The translations under genes were made by a program, and so were the position numbers. Below the pieces are notes generated by a model. That model did not search any database. It was not told the origin of the DNA and saw only the letters and a list, made by a program, of their open reading frames with translations. A stretch of DNA of 64,000 nucleotides from Halomonas litopenaei (GTDB taxonomy: Bacteria > Pseudomonadota > Gammaproteobacteria > Pseudomonadales > Halomonadaceae), in assembly GCF_003045775.1 (NCBI RefSeq), contig NZ_PXNS01000001.1, forward strand, positions 1-64,000, in the 5' to 3' direction. Of this stretch, positions 42,660 through 50,884 are shown in pieces. The first letter of the stretch is position 1, and each line of letters opens with the position of its first letter.

Positions 42660-42674
42660 TAGACCAGATGTCTA
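42660..42674. promoter_or_regulatory. AcuR-type operator upstream of acuR
   Basis: tagac-cagat-gtcta has the same inverted arms and 5-base spacing as the acuI operator. It is 11 bp upstream of the acuR start codon. Confidence 0.8.
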
Positions 42675-42762
42675 TAAAATCAATGATGGGGCTGACCACG
42701 AGGGGAGACGAGAAGACACGCGAGGGTGGCCACGGGGGGCGACAGCGTCACCTGACACGACA

Positions 42763-42788
42763 CCAGCGGCCCGGTATCGGGCCGCTGG
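42763..42788. terminator. Hairpin after the sodium:solute symporter gene
   Basis: Perfect 11-bp stem ccagcggcccg / cgggccgctgg with loop gtat. There is no T run. Confidence 0.55.
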
Positions 42789-42818
42789 CGATTGGAGCAG
42801 GTCATCGACGAGGGTCTA

Positions 42819-44294
42819 TCAGACCTGGGGTGACAGGCACTCGACCGGCGAGCGAGACTCGCTCGACTTGCGCATCAGGCTGATGACAACAAAGATTGCC
42901 GAGTTGACCACCAACCCGCAGAAGCCCGGGTGCCAGCCGAAAGGCGCATCGATGCCGAATTGCAGCAGCAGGGTGATGACGGCGCCGACACTCAACCCGA
43001 TAAAGGCCGCGGTCTGGGACGCGCGACGCCAGAACAGGGCACCCAGCAGCATCGGCAGCAGTTGCACAATAATGCCGTAGGCTCCGAGCAGCAGGCTGAC
43101 CAGCGAGCCGGGGTTGGCCAGTGCCAGCAGGTACGCCATCAGCGATATCGCGATGACCCCGTAGCGCGTCAGTGACAGCGCCTTGTGCTCGGGCAGGGCG
43201 CGCATCCTGGGCGTGAACTGGACCACGTCACGTACCAGGATGGTGGCCGAGGTGTGAGCCAGGTTGGCGGCGGTCGACATGGCTGCCGCCAAGGCGCCGG
43301 ACAGTGCCAGTCCGATCACCCAGGCGGGCAGGTCGGCGAGTTCCACCACGATGGTCAGCAGCACCCGGTCAGGCGAATCCAGTGGCGTGTCGGCGAGCAG
43401 CACGATGCCGGCGAAGCCGATGATCAGCAGCGGTACCAGCAGGTAGCTGTAGAGCGGGTAGAGCACAAAGACGCGCTTGAGCGTCCTGACGTCCTTGGCG
43501 CTGTAGAACTTCATGAAGATGTGAGGCCACATCACGCAGCCCAGCGCGCTGACCAGCACCGCAGTGGAGAAGGCGCCCCAGCCCATCCCGGTGGCGCCGG
43601 GCATGGTCAGGTATTCCGGCGCCTGGTCCTTGATCTGCTGGAACATTTCACCGACGCCACCGAAGAACTGCTCGGCCGTGGTCAGCCCCAGTGCCCAGGC
43701 GATGACGACCATCATCAGGCCCTGCATCAGGTTGGTCCAGCCGATGCCCTGAAGGCCGCTGGCGTAGACGTAGGCGGCCACCACGCCGCAGGCCAGCAGA
43801 CTGCCCAGCCAGAACGGAATGGTGCCAGAGGTCGCCGCTTCGAACAGCATGCCGGCGCCAGCGATCTGGATCGTCAGGTAGGGAATCATCGCCAGCACGC
43901 TGACGACACCGATGACCAGGCCCAGCACATTCTTTGGAGTGGGGTAGCAGGCCGACAGAAACTCGGCCTGGGTTAGAAAGCCGTGGCGGCGACCCAGTCG
44001 CGAGATATGCGGCGCGATCAGCCACCACACGATCACCGCCAGCGTCAGGTAGGCGATGATATAGAACGCCGGGGCGCCCTTGCTGTAGGCCCAGCCAGGT
44101 GCACCGAGGAAGGCAAAGGCGGAGAAGATCTCGGCACCGAGGATGAAGAACAGGACCAGCAGGCCCATATGGCGACCGCCCGCTACGTAGCCTTCCAGCG
44201 AGGAGCCCTGGCCACGCCTTGCGCGCAGGCCCACCAGCAGCACGATGACCAGATAGCCCACCGTCATGGCGGTGATCAGCAGAGAATCACTCAT
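42819..44294 (-). CDS. Sodium:solute symporter family transporter
   Basis: A 491-residue membrane protein with about 13 hydrophobic segments and the SSS family features GYVAGGRHMG, FFILGAEIFSAFAFLGAPGWAYSKGAPAF and SGALAAAMSTAANLAHTSAT. It takes up an organic solute with sodium. Its start overlaps the end of the DUF3311 gene by 8 bp. The downstream M20 amidohydrolase suggests an N-acyl amino acid or similar substrate, but this is only contextual. The last 20 residues are a short polar tail. Confidence 0.9.
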   Translation of the reverse strand: MSDSLLITAMTVGYLVIVLLVGLRARRGQGSSLEGYVAGGRHMGLLVLFFILGAEIFSAFAFLGAPGWAYSKGAPAFYIIAYLTLAVIVWWLIAPHISRLGRRHGFLTQAEFLSACYPTPKNVLGLVIGVVSVLAMIPYLTIQIAGAGMLFEAATSGTIPFWLGSLLACGVVAAYVYASGLQGIGWTNLMQGLMMVVIAWALGLTTAEQFFGGVGEMFQQIKDQAPEYLTMPGATGMGWGAFSTAVLVSALGCVMWPHIFMKFYSAKDVRTLKRVFVLYPLYSYLLVPLLIIGFAGIVLLADTPLDSPDRVLLTIVVELADLPAWVIGLALSGALAAAMSTAANLAHTSATILVRDVVQFTPRMRALPEHKALSLTRYGVIAISLMAYLLALANPGSLVSLLLGAYGIIVQLLPMLLGALFWRRASQTAAFIGLSVGAVITLLLQFGIDAPFGWHPGFCGLVVNSAIFVVISLMRKSSESRSPVECLSPQV

Positions 44295-44511
44295 GGTCTG
44301 CCTCCTCGCCGGTATCCTTGCGATAGGCGATCAACAGGCCCACGAACAGGGCGAAGACCCAGGCCACGTACCAGAACATGAAGAACGGCATGCCGAGCAC
44401 CATCGGATCGATGCGATTGGCGATCAGCGCACCCGGCCACACCATGGCCAGGGTGCACAGCACGAAGTAGATCAGCAGGCCCTTGGAAGGCATGCCTTTT
44501 TGGTGGTTCAT
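44287..44511 (-). CDS. DUF3311 small membrane protein
   Basis: A 74-residue protein with two membrane helices (about 10-31 and 42-63) and PGALIANRIDPMVLGMPFFMFWYVAW, typical of DUF3311 proteins encoded just before SSS transporters. It is probably a small subunit or stability factor of the symporter, to which it is translationally coupled by an 8-bp overlap. Confidence 0.82.
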   Translation of the reverse strand: MNHQKGMPSKGLLIYFVLCTLAMVWPGALIANRIDPMVLGMPFFMFWYVAWVFALFVGLLIAYRKDTGEEADHE

Positions 44512-44555
44512 GGGAAGACCTCTTGTTGTTGAGTGTGGTCGTTGTCGGCATCGCC

Positions 44556-45752
44556 TCAGCGATGGTCGTTCAAGGCGCCAAGAGCGATGGCAACCAGCAG
44601 TCGGCTGCCTACGGGAATGATGGCGTCGTTGAAGTCGTAGCGAGCGTTATGAAGCGGCGGGGTGGTGTCCGATTCGGCGCTGCCGAGGAAGAAGTAGGCT
44701 CCCGGGCACTTTTCGAGCATAAAGGCGAAGTCTTCACCGCCAAGGCTGGGACTCACGTCGCGCTCCAGTGCGGTCTCGCCCAGCAGTTCCTTCGCGGTGG
44801 CGATGACGTGGTCGGTCGCCGCCGGGTGATTGACCGTGGCCGGAAAGATGCGCTGGTGATCGACCTCGATCTCGCCGCCGTAGGTCGCCGCCACACCATC
44901 GCAGGTGCGCTGGATGGCCTCGGCGATGCGATCCTGGGTAGCGCTGTCGAGGGTTCGCACCGTGCCGCTCAGTCGGACCTCGTCGGGAATGATGGCGAAG
45001 CCGTCGAGTTCACCTCCCTTGATGCCGCACAAGCTCAGTGCCGCTGGAGACAGCGGGTCGGCATCGCGCGAGACCACGCTGTGCAGGGCCTGGATCAGAG
45101 CGCCGGCCATTCTGACCGGGTCGGTAGAAAGGTGTGGGTTCACCCCGCCGTGGCCGCCCTTGCCGCGGATGCAGATATCCAGGCGATCGGTGGCGGCCAT
45201 GATCGGGCCCGGGCGAATCGCCACCTGCCCCCGGGGCAGAGCCGGCCAGTTGTGCAGGCCGTAGATCGCATCCATGGGGAAGCGCTCGAACAGCCCCTCC
45301 TCGACCATCGCTCGTCCACCGCCCAGGCCTTCTTCCGCCGGTTGGAACACCAGCTGGATGGTGCCGGAAAAATCGCGGTGGCGGGCGAGGTAGCGAGCGG
45401 CGCCGATCAGCATGGTGGTGTGGCCATCGTGGCCGCAGGCATGCATGACACCAGGCACTTCGGAGACATGGCCGTGGTCGCTTGCCTCCTGAATCGGCAG
45501 CGCGTCCATGTCGGCGCGCAGGCCAATACGGCGACCGTTGTCGGGGCCAAGCCCTCTGATGGTGGCCACGACACCGGTGCCGCCCAGGCCGTGGTCGAAG
45601 GGTATGTCGAGCCGCTCGAGTTCATCGCAGACACGCGCGGAGGTGGCGTGTTCCTTGAAGCCGAGTTCCGGATGCCGATGAAAGTGCTGGCGCAGTTCTG
45701 TCAGACTGCTGTGCTGGTCGTCGAAGAAGGTGGGGTCGATAGGCTGGGTCAT
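44556..45752 (-). CDS. M20 family amidohydrolase (hippurate hydrolase-like)
   Basis: A 398-residue metal-dependent amidohydrolase. Metal-site motifs are ALPIQEASDHGHVSEVPGVMHACGHDGHTTMLIGAA and QPAEEGLGG, with the lid domain between about 185 and 300 and the final SLGGEDFAFML. It hydrolyses N-acyl amino acids or related amides. It is the first gene of a minus-strand unit with DUF3311 and the symporter. A LysR gene is divergent, across an AT-rich region of 173 bp. The substrate is unknown. Confidence 0.9.
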   Translation of the reverse strand: MTQPIDPTFFDDQHSSLTELRQHFHRHPELGFKEHATSARVCDELERLDIPFDHGLGGTGVVATIRGLGPDNGRRIGLRADMDALPIQEASDHGHVSEVPGVMHACGHDGHTTMLIGAARYLARHRDFSGTIQLVFQPAEEGLGGGRAMVEEGLFERFPMDAIYGLHNWPALPRGQVAIRPGPIMAATDRLDICIRGKGGHGGVNPHLSTDPVRMAGALIQALHSVVSRDADPLSPAALSLCGIKGGELDGFAIIPDEVRLSGTVRTLDSATQDRIAEAIQRTCDGVAATYGGEIEVDHQRIFPATVNHPAATDHVIATAKELLGETALERDVSPSLGGEDFAFMLEKCPGAYFFLGSAESDTTPPLHNARYDFNDAIIPVGSRLLVAIALGALNDHR

Positions 45753-45799
45753 GATATTCCGGACGCTTGTTGATTGTGTCCTTCATCATGGTTGGCGGT

Positions 45800-45860
45800 A
45801 TGTCATAGATAAAATATTATTATTTTTATATTTCCATGCTTTTATTGTATGGATTTGCCG
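45800..45860. promoter_or_regulatory. AT-rich divergent promoter region (M20 operon / LysR gene)
   Basis: The stretch around tagataaaatattattattt and the imperfect inverted repeat ccatgcttttattgtatgg (45835-45853) are suitable for a LysR binding site controlling both divergent genes. Exact -35 and -10 boxes are not assigned. Confidence 0.45.
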
Positions 45861-45925
45861 TATGAGCCGTCGACTTGGGTGAATCCTGGCACTGGCGTGG
45901 TGGCCCCGCTCAACAAGGATCGAAC

Positions 45926-46816
45926 ATGGACTTCAAGCAGCTGCGCTACTTTCTGACGGTGGTCGAGGAGGGCGCGATTTCCAGCGCGGCAAGAAAGATC
46001 CCGTTGGCCCAGCCGGCCTTGACCCGCCAGCTCAGGCTGCTGGAGGAGTCGGTGGGAGCCACTCTGCTGGAGCGATCACGTCAGGGCGTAAGCTTGACCG
46101 CTGCGGGGGTTGCCTTTCACGGCGAAGCGCGACGACTGTTGCGAGAGTTCGAGACAGCCAAGCTCGATGCTCGTCGGATTGCCGATGGACAGCTCGGACA
46201 GCTGCGTCTGGGCGTCACCGTCATGCACCTGTGGGTGCCCCAGATCGTCAAGCTGCTCAACGGGTATCGCCAGCGTTACCCGGACGTCAGCCTCAAGGTA
46301 CAGTCGCTGCTGTCCGCGCCCCAGGTGGAGGCGCTGCGCCATCATCAGCTGGATGCGGGGATGCTGTTCTTTCCCCCTGACGATGATGATCAGCTCGACA
46401 GCCACTGCCTCTATGAAGACCGTCTTGTGCTGGTAGCCAGCGAAGGGTCGCGCCTGGCGCAGCATCCCCCCTCTCGACTGGCGGACCTGGCCGGTGAAGA
46501 CTTCATCTGGTTCGAGCGCAGCGCGACACCGGTCTATCACGACAAGCTGATCCATGCCTTTCAGCGACGTGGCTTCACCCCCCACGTGGTGCAGGAAGGC
46601 ACCGACAACGCCACCATGCTGTGCCTGGTGGCGGCGGGCATGGGCTGCACGATATTGCCGGAAATGACCATGGCCGGGGCCCCGGAAGGCGTGGTCAGCT
46701 TTCCTCTGGAGGATCTGGATATAGTGCTGCCACTGATGCTGGTCTGGCGCAGGGATGCCAGCCTGCCGGCGGTCCGACGCTTGATCGAGGTGGCAGAGTC
46801 GCAATCGCTGGCCTGA
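45926..46816 (+). CDS. LysR family transcriptional regulator
   Basis: A 296-residue regulator. The helix-turn-helix MDFKQLRYFLTVVEEGAISSAARKI-type start is followed by PALTRQLRLLEESVG and an effector domain beginning LRLGVTVMHLWVPQIVKLL. ATG 45926 has CAAGGA upstream. It is divergent from the amidohydrolase-transporter unit, which it probably controls. It is followed by a hairpin that also faces the convergent antiporter gene. Confidence 0.9.
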   Translation: MDFKQLRYFLTVVEEGAISSAARKIPLAQPALTRQLRLLEESVGATLLERSRQGVSLTAAGVAFHGEARRLLREFETAKLDARRIADGQLGQLRLGVTVMHLWVPQIVKLLNGYRQRYPDVSLKVQSLLSAPQVEALRHHQLDAGMLFFPPDDDDQLDSHCLYEDRLVLVASEGSRLAQHPPSRLADLAGEDFIWFERSATPVYHDKLIHAFQRRGFTPHVVQEGTDNATMLCLVAAGMGCTILPEMTMAGAPEGVVSFPLEDLDIVLPLMLVWRRDASLPAVRRLIEVAESQSLA

Positions 46817-46858
46817 ACGGCCGCGCCCTGTTATCTGCGCTTGGCCTGGTGCCGTGCA

Positions 46859-46883
46859 AAAGGCCACCCGAGGGGTGGCCTTT
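46859..46883. terminator. Bidirectional terminator between the LysR and antiporter genes
   Basis: Perfect 11-bp stem aaaggccaccc / gggtggccttt with loop gag. The A and T ends on each side let it act on both convergent genes. Confidence 0.8.
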
Positions 46884-46919
46884 GCCATTGCTGCGAGGCT
46901 TGGTGTCAGGTGCTGTGCA

Positions 46920-48380
46920 TTACAGCACCATGGCGGCGATCCAGGCGAACACCAGCATGCCGATGTTGCAGTGCAGGAAGGTGGGGATGACGCTGTCGCG
47001 AATATGGTCGTGCTGGCCATCGGCGTTAAGCCCGGCGGTGGCGCCCAGGGTGATGGTCGAGGCCGGGGAGCCAGCGTCTCCCAGGGACGCCGAGGCGCCC
47101 AGCAAGGCCATCGCCGCCAGCGGGTCGAAGCCCAGGGTCAGCGCCAGCGGCAGGTAGATGGGCGCCAGGATCGGCACGCTGGCGAAGGAGTCACCGAAGC
47201 CGATGGTGATGAACAGTCCCACGACCAGCATCACCGCTGCGCCCAGCGCCATGTTGCCGCCGATCAGTTCGGCCGACGCCGCTACCAGAGGCTCGATTTC
47301 TCCGGTGGCGGTCAGCACGCCGGCGAAGCCGGAGGCGACGGTGATGATGACCGCGATCTGCGCCATCATCCGCAGCCCGTCGGTGAAGACGTCATCCTGC
47401 TCCTGCCAGCGGAAGATACCGGACACCCCCAGGATCAGAAAACCGACCATGGCTCCGAGCAACAGCGAGTCGAACTTGAGCTGAAAGACCAGGGCCACCG
47501 CCAGAGCGCCCAAGGTGATGACCAGTTGCAGCGGCTTCAGGCGCGCCGGCGAGGCGGGCCTGGCGGCGGCGGTGGGGCGTGGTGTGACGTAGTCGCGCGG
47601 GCGGCGATAGCTGATAAAAACGGCCACCAGCAGCCCCGCGACCAGGCCCAGCACCGGTAGTGCCATGGCCTTGGGGGCCATGTCGGCGGTGGCGGTCAGC
47701 CCGTAGTCCGCGCCGACGCTGTTGACGTTGGCCAGCAGGATCTCGTTGAGAAAGATGGCACCGAAGCCGGTGGGCAGCAGCAGGTAGCTGGCGCTGATCG
47801 AGCAGGCCAGGATGCAGGCCACGGCGCGGCGGTCGACTCGCAGGCGATCGAGCACCACAAGCAGCGGTGGCAGCAGGATCGGAATGAAGGCGATGTGCAC
47901 CGGCACCAGATTCTGCGACATCAGTGAGGCGACGATGAACAGGCCGAACAGCGTCCACTTGACGCCCTTGCGGGTACTTTGCTCGTCGCTGCCGAGGCGC
48001 GCCGAGATAGCATCGGCCAGCAATTCGAGCAAGCCCGAGCGTGACAGCGCCACGGCGAAGGCGCCGATCATCACGTAGGTCAGGCCGACCTGGGCGCCGA
48101 CCAGCAGGTTGTCATTGAAGGCGCCGATGGCGTCGTTCATCGACAGTCCGGCGTGCAGCGCGCCTAGCATGGCGGCGCTGATCAGGGCGATGGCCACGGG
48201 GATACGCAGCAGGCACAGCACGATCATGCTGAGGATCGTCAACACCGCCGCGTTGATGTGGTAGCCGACGGCCAGGGTCGAGGCGTAGATCAGGGCGCAC
48301 AGAGCAATGGTCGGCAGTGCGCGGGTGCGGGCAAAACGGTTTGCCTTGGGAGAAGGGTCGGTAAGGGCGGTCTCTTGCAT
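46920..48380 (-). CDS. Na+/H+ antiporter family protein (YuiF-like)
   Basis: A 486-residue membrane protein with about 11-12 hydrophobic helices. The end, SLGDAGSPASTITLGATAGL, then DHIRDSVIPTFLHCNIGM, is characteristic of the Na+/H+ antiporter or amino-acid carrier group annotated as YuiF. Substrate assignments in this group are mixed (Na+/H+ exchange or histidine uptake), so only transport is certain. It stands alone between two hairpins. Confidence 0.82.
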   Translation of the reverse strand: MQETALTDPSPKANRFARTRALPTIALCALIYASTLAVGYHINAAVLTILSMIVLCLLRIPVAIALISAAMLGALHAGLSMNDAIGAFNDNLLVGAQVGLTYVMIGAFAVALSRSGLLELLADAISARLGSDEQSTRKGVKWTLFGLFIVASLMSQNLVPVHIAFIPILLPPLLVVLDRLRVDRRAVACILACSISASYLLLPTGFGAIFLNEILLANVNSVGADYGLTATADMAPKAMALPVLGLVAGLLVAVFISYRRPRDYVTPRPTAAARPASPARLKPLQLVITLGALAVALVFQLKFDSLLLGAMVGFLILGVSGIFRWQEQDDVFTDGLRMMAQIAVIITVASGFAGVLTATGEIEPLVAASAELIGGNMALGAAVMLVVGLFITIGFGDSFASVPILAPIYLPLALTLGFDPLAAMALLGASASLGDAGSPASTITLGATAGLNADGQHDHIRDSVIPTFLHCNIGMLVFAWIAAMVL

Positions 48381-48648
48381 GGGGTCTCCGGCTCGTCATG
48401 AGCCACGTGTCCAGGGGGCGTGAGAGTGCCGGCGAGCGTGGCGTAACCGCGGAGGGCTGGTCCTCTTCTAGGGGAGGTTGAAGCCTGACGGCCGTTCGCT
48501 AGCGGGCGAATGATACCCCAAACCTGGGCCGTGGCCCGCACTGGCCTCGATAGTTGCCTCGATAGCGGTCTCGATGGTCGCCGCCATGGTGGCAAGGGGG
48601 GAAAGGAGGAAAGGAAGAAAGCAAAGAAGCGGCTGCGCTGCCTTCCAT
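48381..48648. other. Intergenic upstream of the antiporter gene
   Basis: About 270 bp with repeated cgatag/ctcgatag motifs (48548-48580) and a purine-rich run (about 48595-48635). No gene or clear operator is seen. The antiporter promoter should be near 48400-48500. Confidence 0.4.
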
Positions 48649-48677
48649 CAAAAACGCCGCCCCAAAAGGGGCGGCGT
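48649..48677 (-). terminator. Terminator of the zinc-ribbon gene pair
   Basis: Read on the minus strand, acgccgcccc / ggggcggcgt is a perfect 10-bp stem with a 4-base loop followed by five T. Confidence 0.9.
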
Positions 48678-48738
48678 GAATCGCCAGGACGCGTCGGCGA
48701 AAAGCGGGGCGCAGAAACGCTGTCTCTCAAGCCATCGC

Positions 48739-48957
48739 TCAGGCGGGTACCGCCTGGGCGGCGCCAGAGGAAGCCGGTACTGCAGGCATGGACGGTGGCA
48801 GGGTCGCCATCAGCGCGCGCTCCAGGTCCATGGCCTTGCACTTGTAGGCAGTGCAGTTGGCGCAGTGAACGCTGTCGCCGTCGTCTTGACCAACAGGCAG
48901 CGTGAAGCGGGAGTGGCCACAGATGGTGCAGCTCAGGTCCAGGGCGACGGTGATCAT
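48739..48957 (-). CDS. Small zinc-ribbon protein
   Basis: A 72-residue protein with two CxxC pairs (C10/C13 in LSCTICGH and C32/C35 in VHCANCTAYKC), forming a zinc ribbon of about 35 residues, and an Ala/Pro/Ser tail. I recognise no family with a known function. It overlaps the upstream zinc-ribbon gene by 4 bp (ATGA) and is therefore co-translated. It could bind nucleic acid or act in a complex with its neighbour. Confidence 0.72.
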   Translation of the reverse strand: MITVALDLSCTICGHSRFTLPVGQDDGDSVHCANCTAYKCKAMDLERALMATLPPSMPAVPASSGAAQAVPA

Positions 48958-49217
48958 GCGACTCGCTCTCCCTTGGTGTGCTGCTGCTCGATCAAGGCAT
49001 CGTGCTCACGTCGCATGGCCATCATCAGGCTGCGAGACTTGTTGAGAAAGCGCAGGCGGTCGGGCGTCTGCTGTTCTTCCCAGGCGCCCAAGGTGGCATG
49101 AAACTCACCGCACTCGGTGCAGTTCAGCTCTTCCCAGTCATTGGGCTGAGCCGTTACAGGTCCCGGTGTGCTGGCCAGGTCGTGGCCACAGCGGGTACAG
49201 GAAATCGGGTAGTACAC
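48954..49217 (-). CDS. Small zinc-ribbon protein with helical tail
   Basis: An 87-residue protein. An N-terminal zinc ribbon (YYPISCTRCGHDL, then ELNCTECGEF) is followed by a helical stretch (RLRFLNKSRSLMMAMRREHDALIEQQ). I chose the GTG at 49217, because AAGGAGG lies 7 bases upstream; the ATG 7 codons earlier has no such site. It is coupled to the next zinc-ribbon gene by a 4-bp overlap. No function is assigned. Confidence 0.7.
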   Translation of the reverse strand: MYYPISCTRCGHDLASTPGPVTAQPNDWEELNCTECGEFHATLGAWEEQQTPDRLRFLNKSRSLMMAMRREHDALIEQQHTKGERVA

Positions 49218-49620
49218 GGGTCGCCCTCCTTGGCGCATGACGTGCCGTCGTTCGTTCCGTTGTGGAAGCGAGGCTGCGCATGGCCCTCCTGGCCGAGCCT
49301 CAACGGTACGAAAGGTTCTCATCGCCAGGCTTGATATGCAAGTATTGTATAGGTTTTCTGTCGCCGGAAGCGTATCGGCATCTCGCCGTCATTACCGTCT
49401 TTCCGAGCAGCGCCCATATCATGACGTCAAAAGATGACGCTTTGATGATCAGAGTGGCGAAAGCTGTCGTAAAACTTTTTCTTGTACATTACTTGTTCTT
49501 GATCTAATTTTTGTACATGAACTGCGTCGTCCTGGTTGAACAGCCCCGACAGAGAGGTTCCCGGGAGGCGCGCAGTGGCGACGCGACATCTCGGAGCAAT
49601 CACCGCAAGGAGGCGAGAGC
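49218..49620. other. Divergent intergenic region between zinc-ribbon and fasciclin genes
   Basis: About 400 bp with no supported gene. The right half is AT-rich, and the octamer ttgtacat is repeated at 49482-49489 and 49511-49518, which could be a direct-repeat operator of the fasciclin gene. A ribosome site (AAGGAGG) lies just before 49621. Confidence 0.4.
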
Positions 49621-50139
49621 ATGAAAAAAGCAATGTCTGCCGCAACGTCGTTCCTGCCGAGCTGCGTGCTCGGCGTAGCGCTGCTCGCTGGCGGGGTGGC
49701 CGAAGCGGATCAGCAGCAACAGCAGGATCCCTCACGCAATCTGCTCGAAGTCGCCCAGGCCGACGGACGTTTCTCGACATTGCTTGATGCTGTCGAGAAG
49801 GCTGGCCTCGACGAGCCGCTACAGGGAGATCAAACCTATACGCTCTTTGCTCCAACGAACGAAGCCTTCGGTACCCTGCAGCCAGGACAGCTCGACGAGT
49901 GGATGAGCAACGACAAGGCCTCCCACCGACGTCTGGTCGAGGTCGTTTCCTACCACATGGTGGAAGGAGAAGTGTCACTGGAGGGGTCATCCGAGGTGAC
50001 CACCCTGCAGGGAACCGACATGGCCATCGACGCCCAGGAAGGCTCGGCAAGCGTAGGCAATGCCGCCGTGGTGGAGTCCGACATCAAGGCCAGCAATGGG
50101 GTGATCCACGTGGTGGACAGCGTGCTGATCCCTGAATAA
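49621..50139 (+). CDS. Secreted fasciclin (FAS1) domain protein
   Basis: A 172-residue protein with an N-terminal signal peptide (about 1-29, KKAMSAATSFLPSCVLGVALLAGG) and one FAS1 domain. Visible FAS1 hallmarks are the H1 motif TLFAPTNEAF, the YH-type motif VVSYHMVEGEV and the C-terminal GVIHVVDSVLIP. FAS1 domains mediate cell-surface adhesion. The mature N-terminus has a glutamine run (QQQQQ). A normal terminator follows about 106 bp later. Confidence 0.93.
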   Translation: MKKAMSAATSFLPSCVLGVALLAGGVAEADQQQQQDPSRNLLEVAQADGRFSTLLDAVEKAGLDEPLQGDQTYTLFAPTNEAFGTLQPGQLDEWMSNDKASHRRLVEVVSYHMVEGEVSLEGSSEVTTLQGTDMAIDAQEGSASVGNAAVVESDIKASNGVIHVVDSVLIPE

Positions 50140-50245
50140 CCGATGCTGAGTGACTGACGCCAGTGCAACATCTGCTGCACTGGTCGCCAGAGGCCGGGTA
50201 CGAGTTCCCCCGGTCACTGTTTCGATAGATCCCTGTCCCGTTTGG

Positions 50246-50269
50246 CCGCCCGTCGAGGGCGGTTTTTTT
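50246..50269 (+). terminator. Terminator of the fasciclin gene
   Basis: ccgccc / gggcgg stem with a 5-base loop and seven T. Confidence 0.85.
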
Positions 50270-50325
50270 GTGTCAGGGCTGTGGATATAGGAAGCAGCGC
50301 CCGGCATTGGCAGGCCGCTATTGGC

Positions 50326-50814
50326 TTATGAGGACTGCTCGGGATCTCGCTGCCAGTAGCGGCGGGTCAGGCGCACCAGCAGTACCAGGGTGAGGGCTGC
50401 ATACAATGCCGCCATTGCGTCGTCGGCGACGATGCCGAGTCCCCCGCCAATACCTTCGATCTCGCGTACCGGAGACAGCTTGGAGATATCGAACAGGCGA
50501 AACAGTAGATAGCCCAGCGGCAGGATGATGCGCCGTCGGTAGCGCGAGAAGGCCAGCACCGCGATGGGCAGGGCCACCCATTCGTCGAGCACGATCTGGG
50601 GCAGGTCACCGCCGCCCAGCCACAGCGAAGCAAAGTGGCAGACGGGAACGGCCAGCACGAGGAGCGTCAGGGTAACGGCCAGGCGCGTGCCGAGCGGTAG
50701 CCGGAACAGCCACCAGGCGACCGGTAGTCCGATCAGGGAGCCGACCGTCCCCGGCGCCCAGGGGGAATAGCCCAGGCCGAAGCCGGTGGCGATCCAGATC
50801 AACAGGTCCTGCAT
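50326..50814 (-). CDS. pgpA: Phosphatidylglycerophosphatase A
   Basis: A 162-residue inner-membrane phosphatase that makes phosphatidylglycerol from PGP. It shows GLGYSPWAPGTVGSLIGLP, DEWVALPIAV and the acidic FDISKLSPVREIEGIGGGLGIVADDAMAALYA, matching PgpA with about four helices. The FDI-K-P motif is slightly altered to FDISKLSP. ATG 50814 has AGGAGA upstream; codons upstream of it read into the transglutaminase gene and are not conserved. Confidence 0.9.
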   Translation of the reverse strand: MQDLLIWIATGFGLGYSPWAPGTVGSLIGLPVAWWLFRLPLGTRLAVTLTLLVLAVPVCHFASLWLGGGDLPQIVLDEWVALPIAVLAFSRYRRRIILPLGYLLFRLFDISKLSPVREIEGIGGGLGIVADDAMAALYAALTLVLLVRLTRRYWQRDPEQSS

Positions 50815-50884
50815 GGAATCTCTCCTGGAAGACGGTGGGCAGGGCAAGGCCGGGCAGAGCCTGCGCAATATAAAGGACAGCGAA

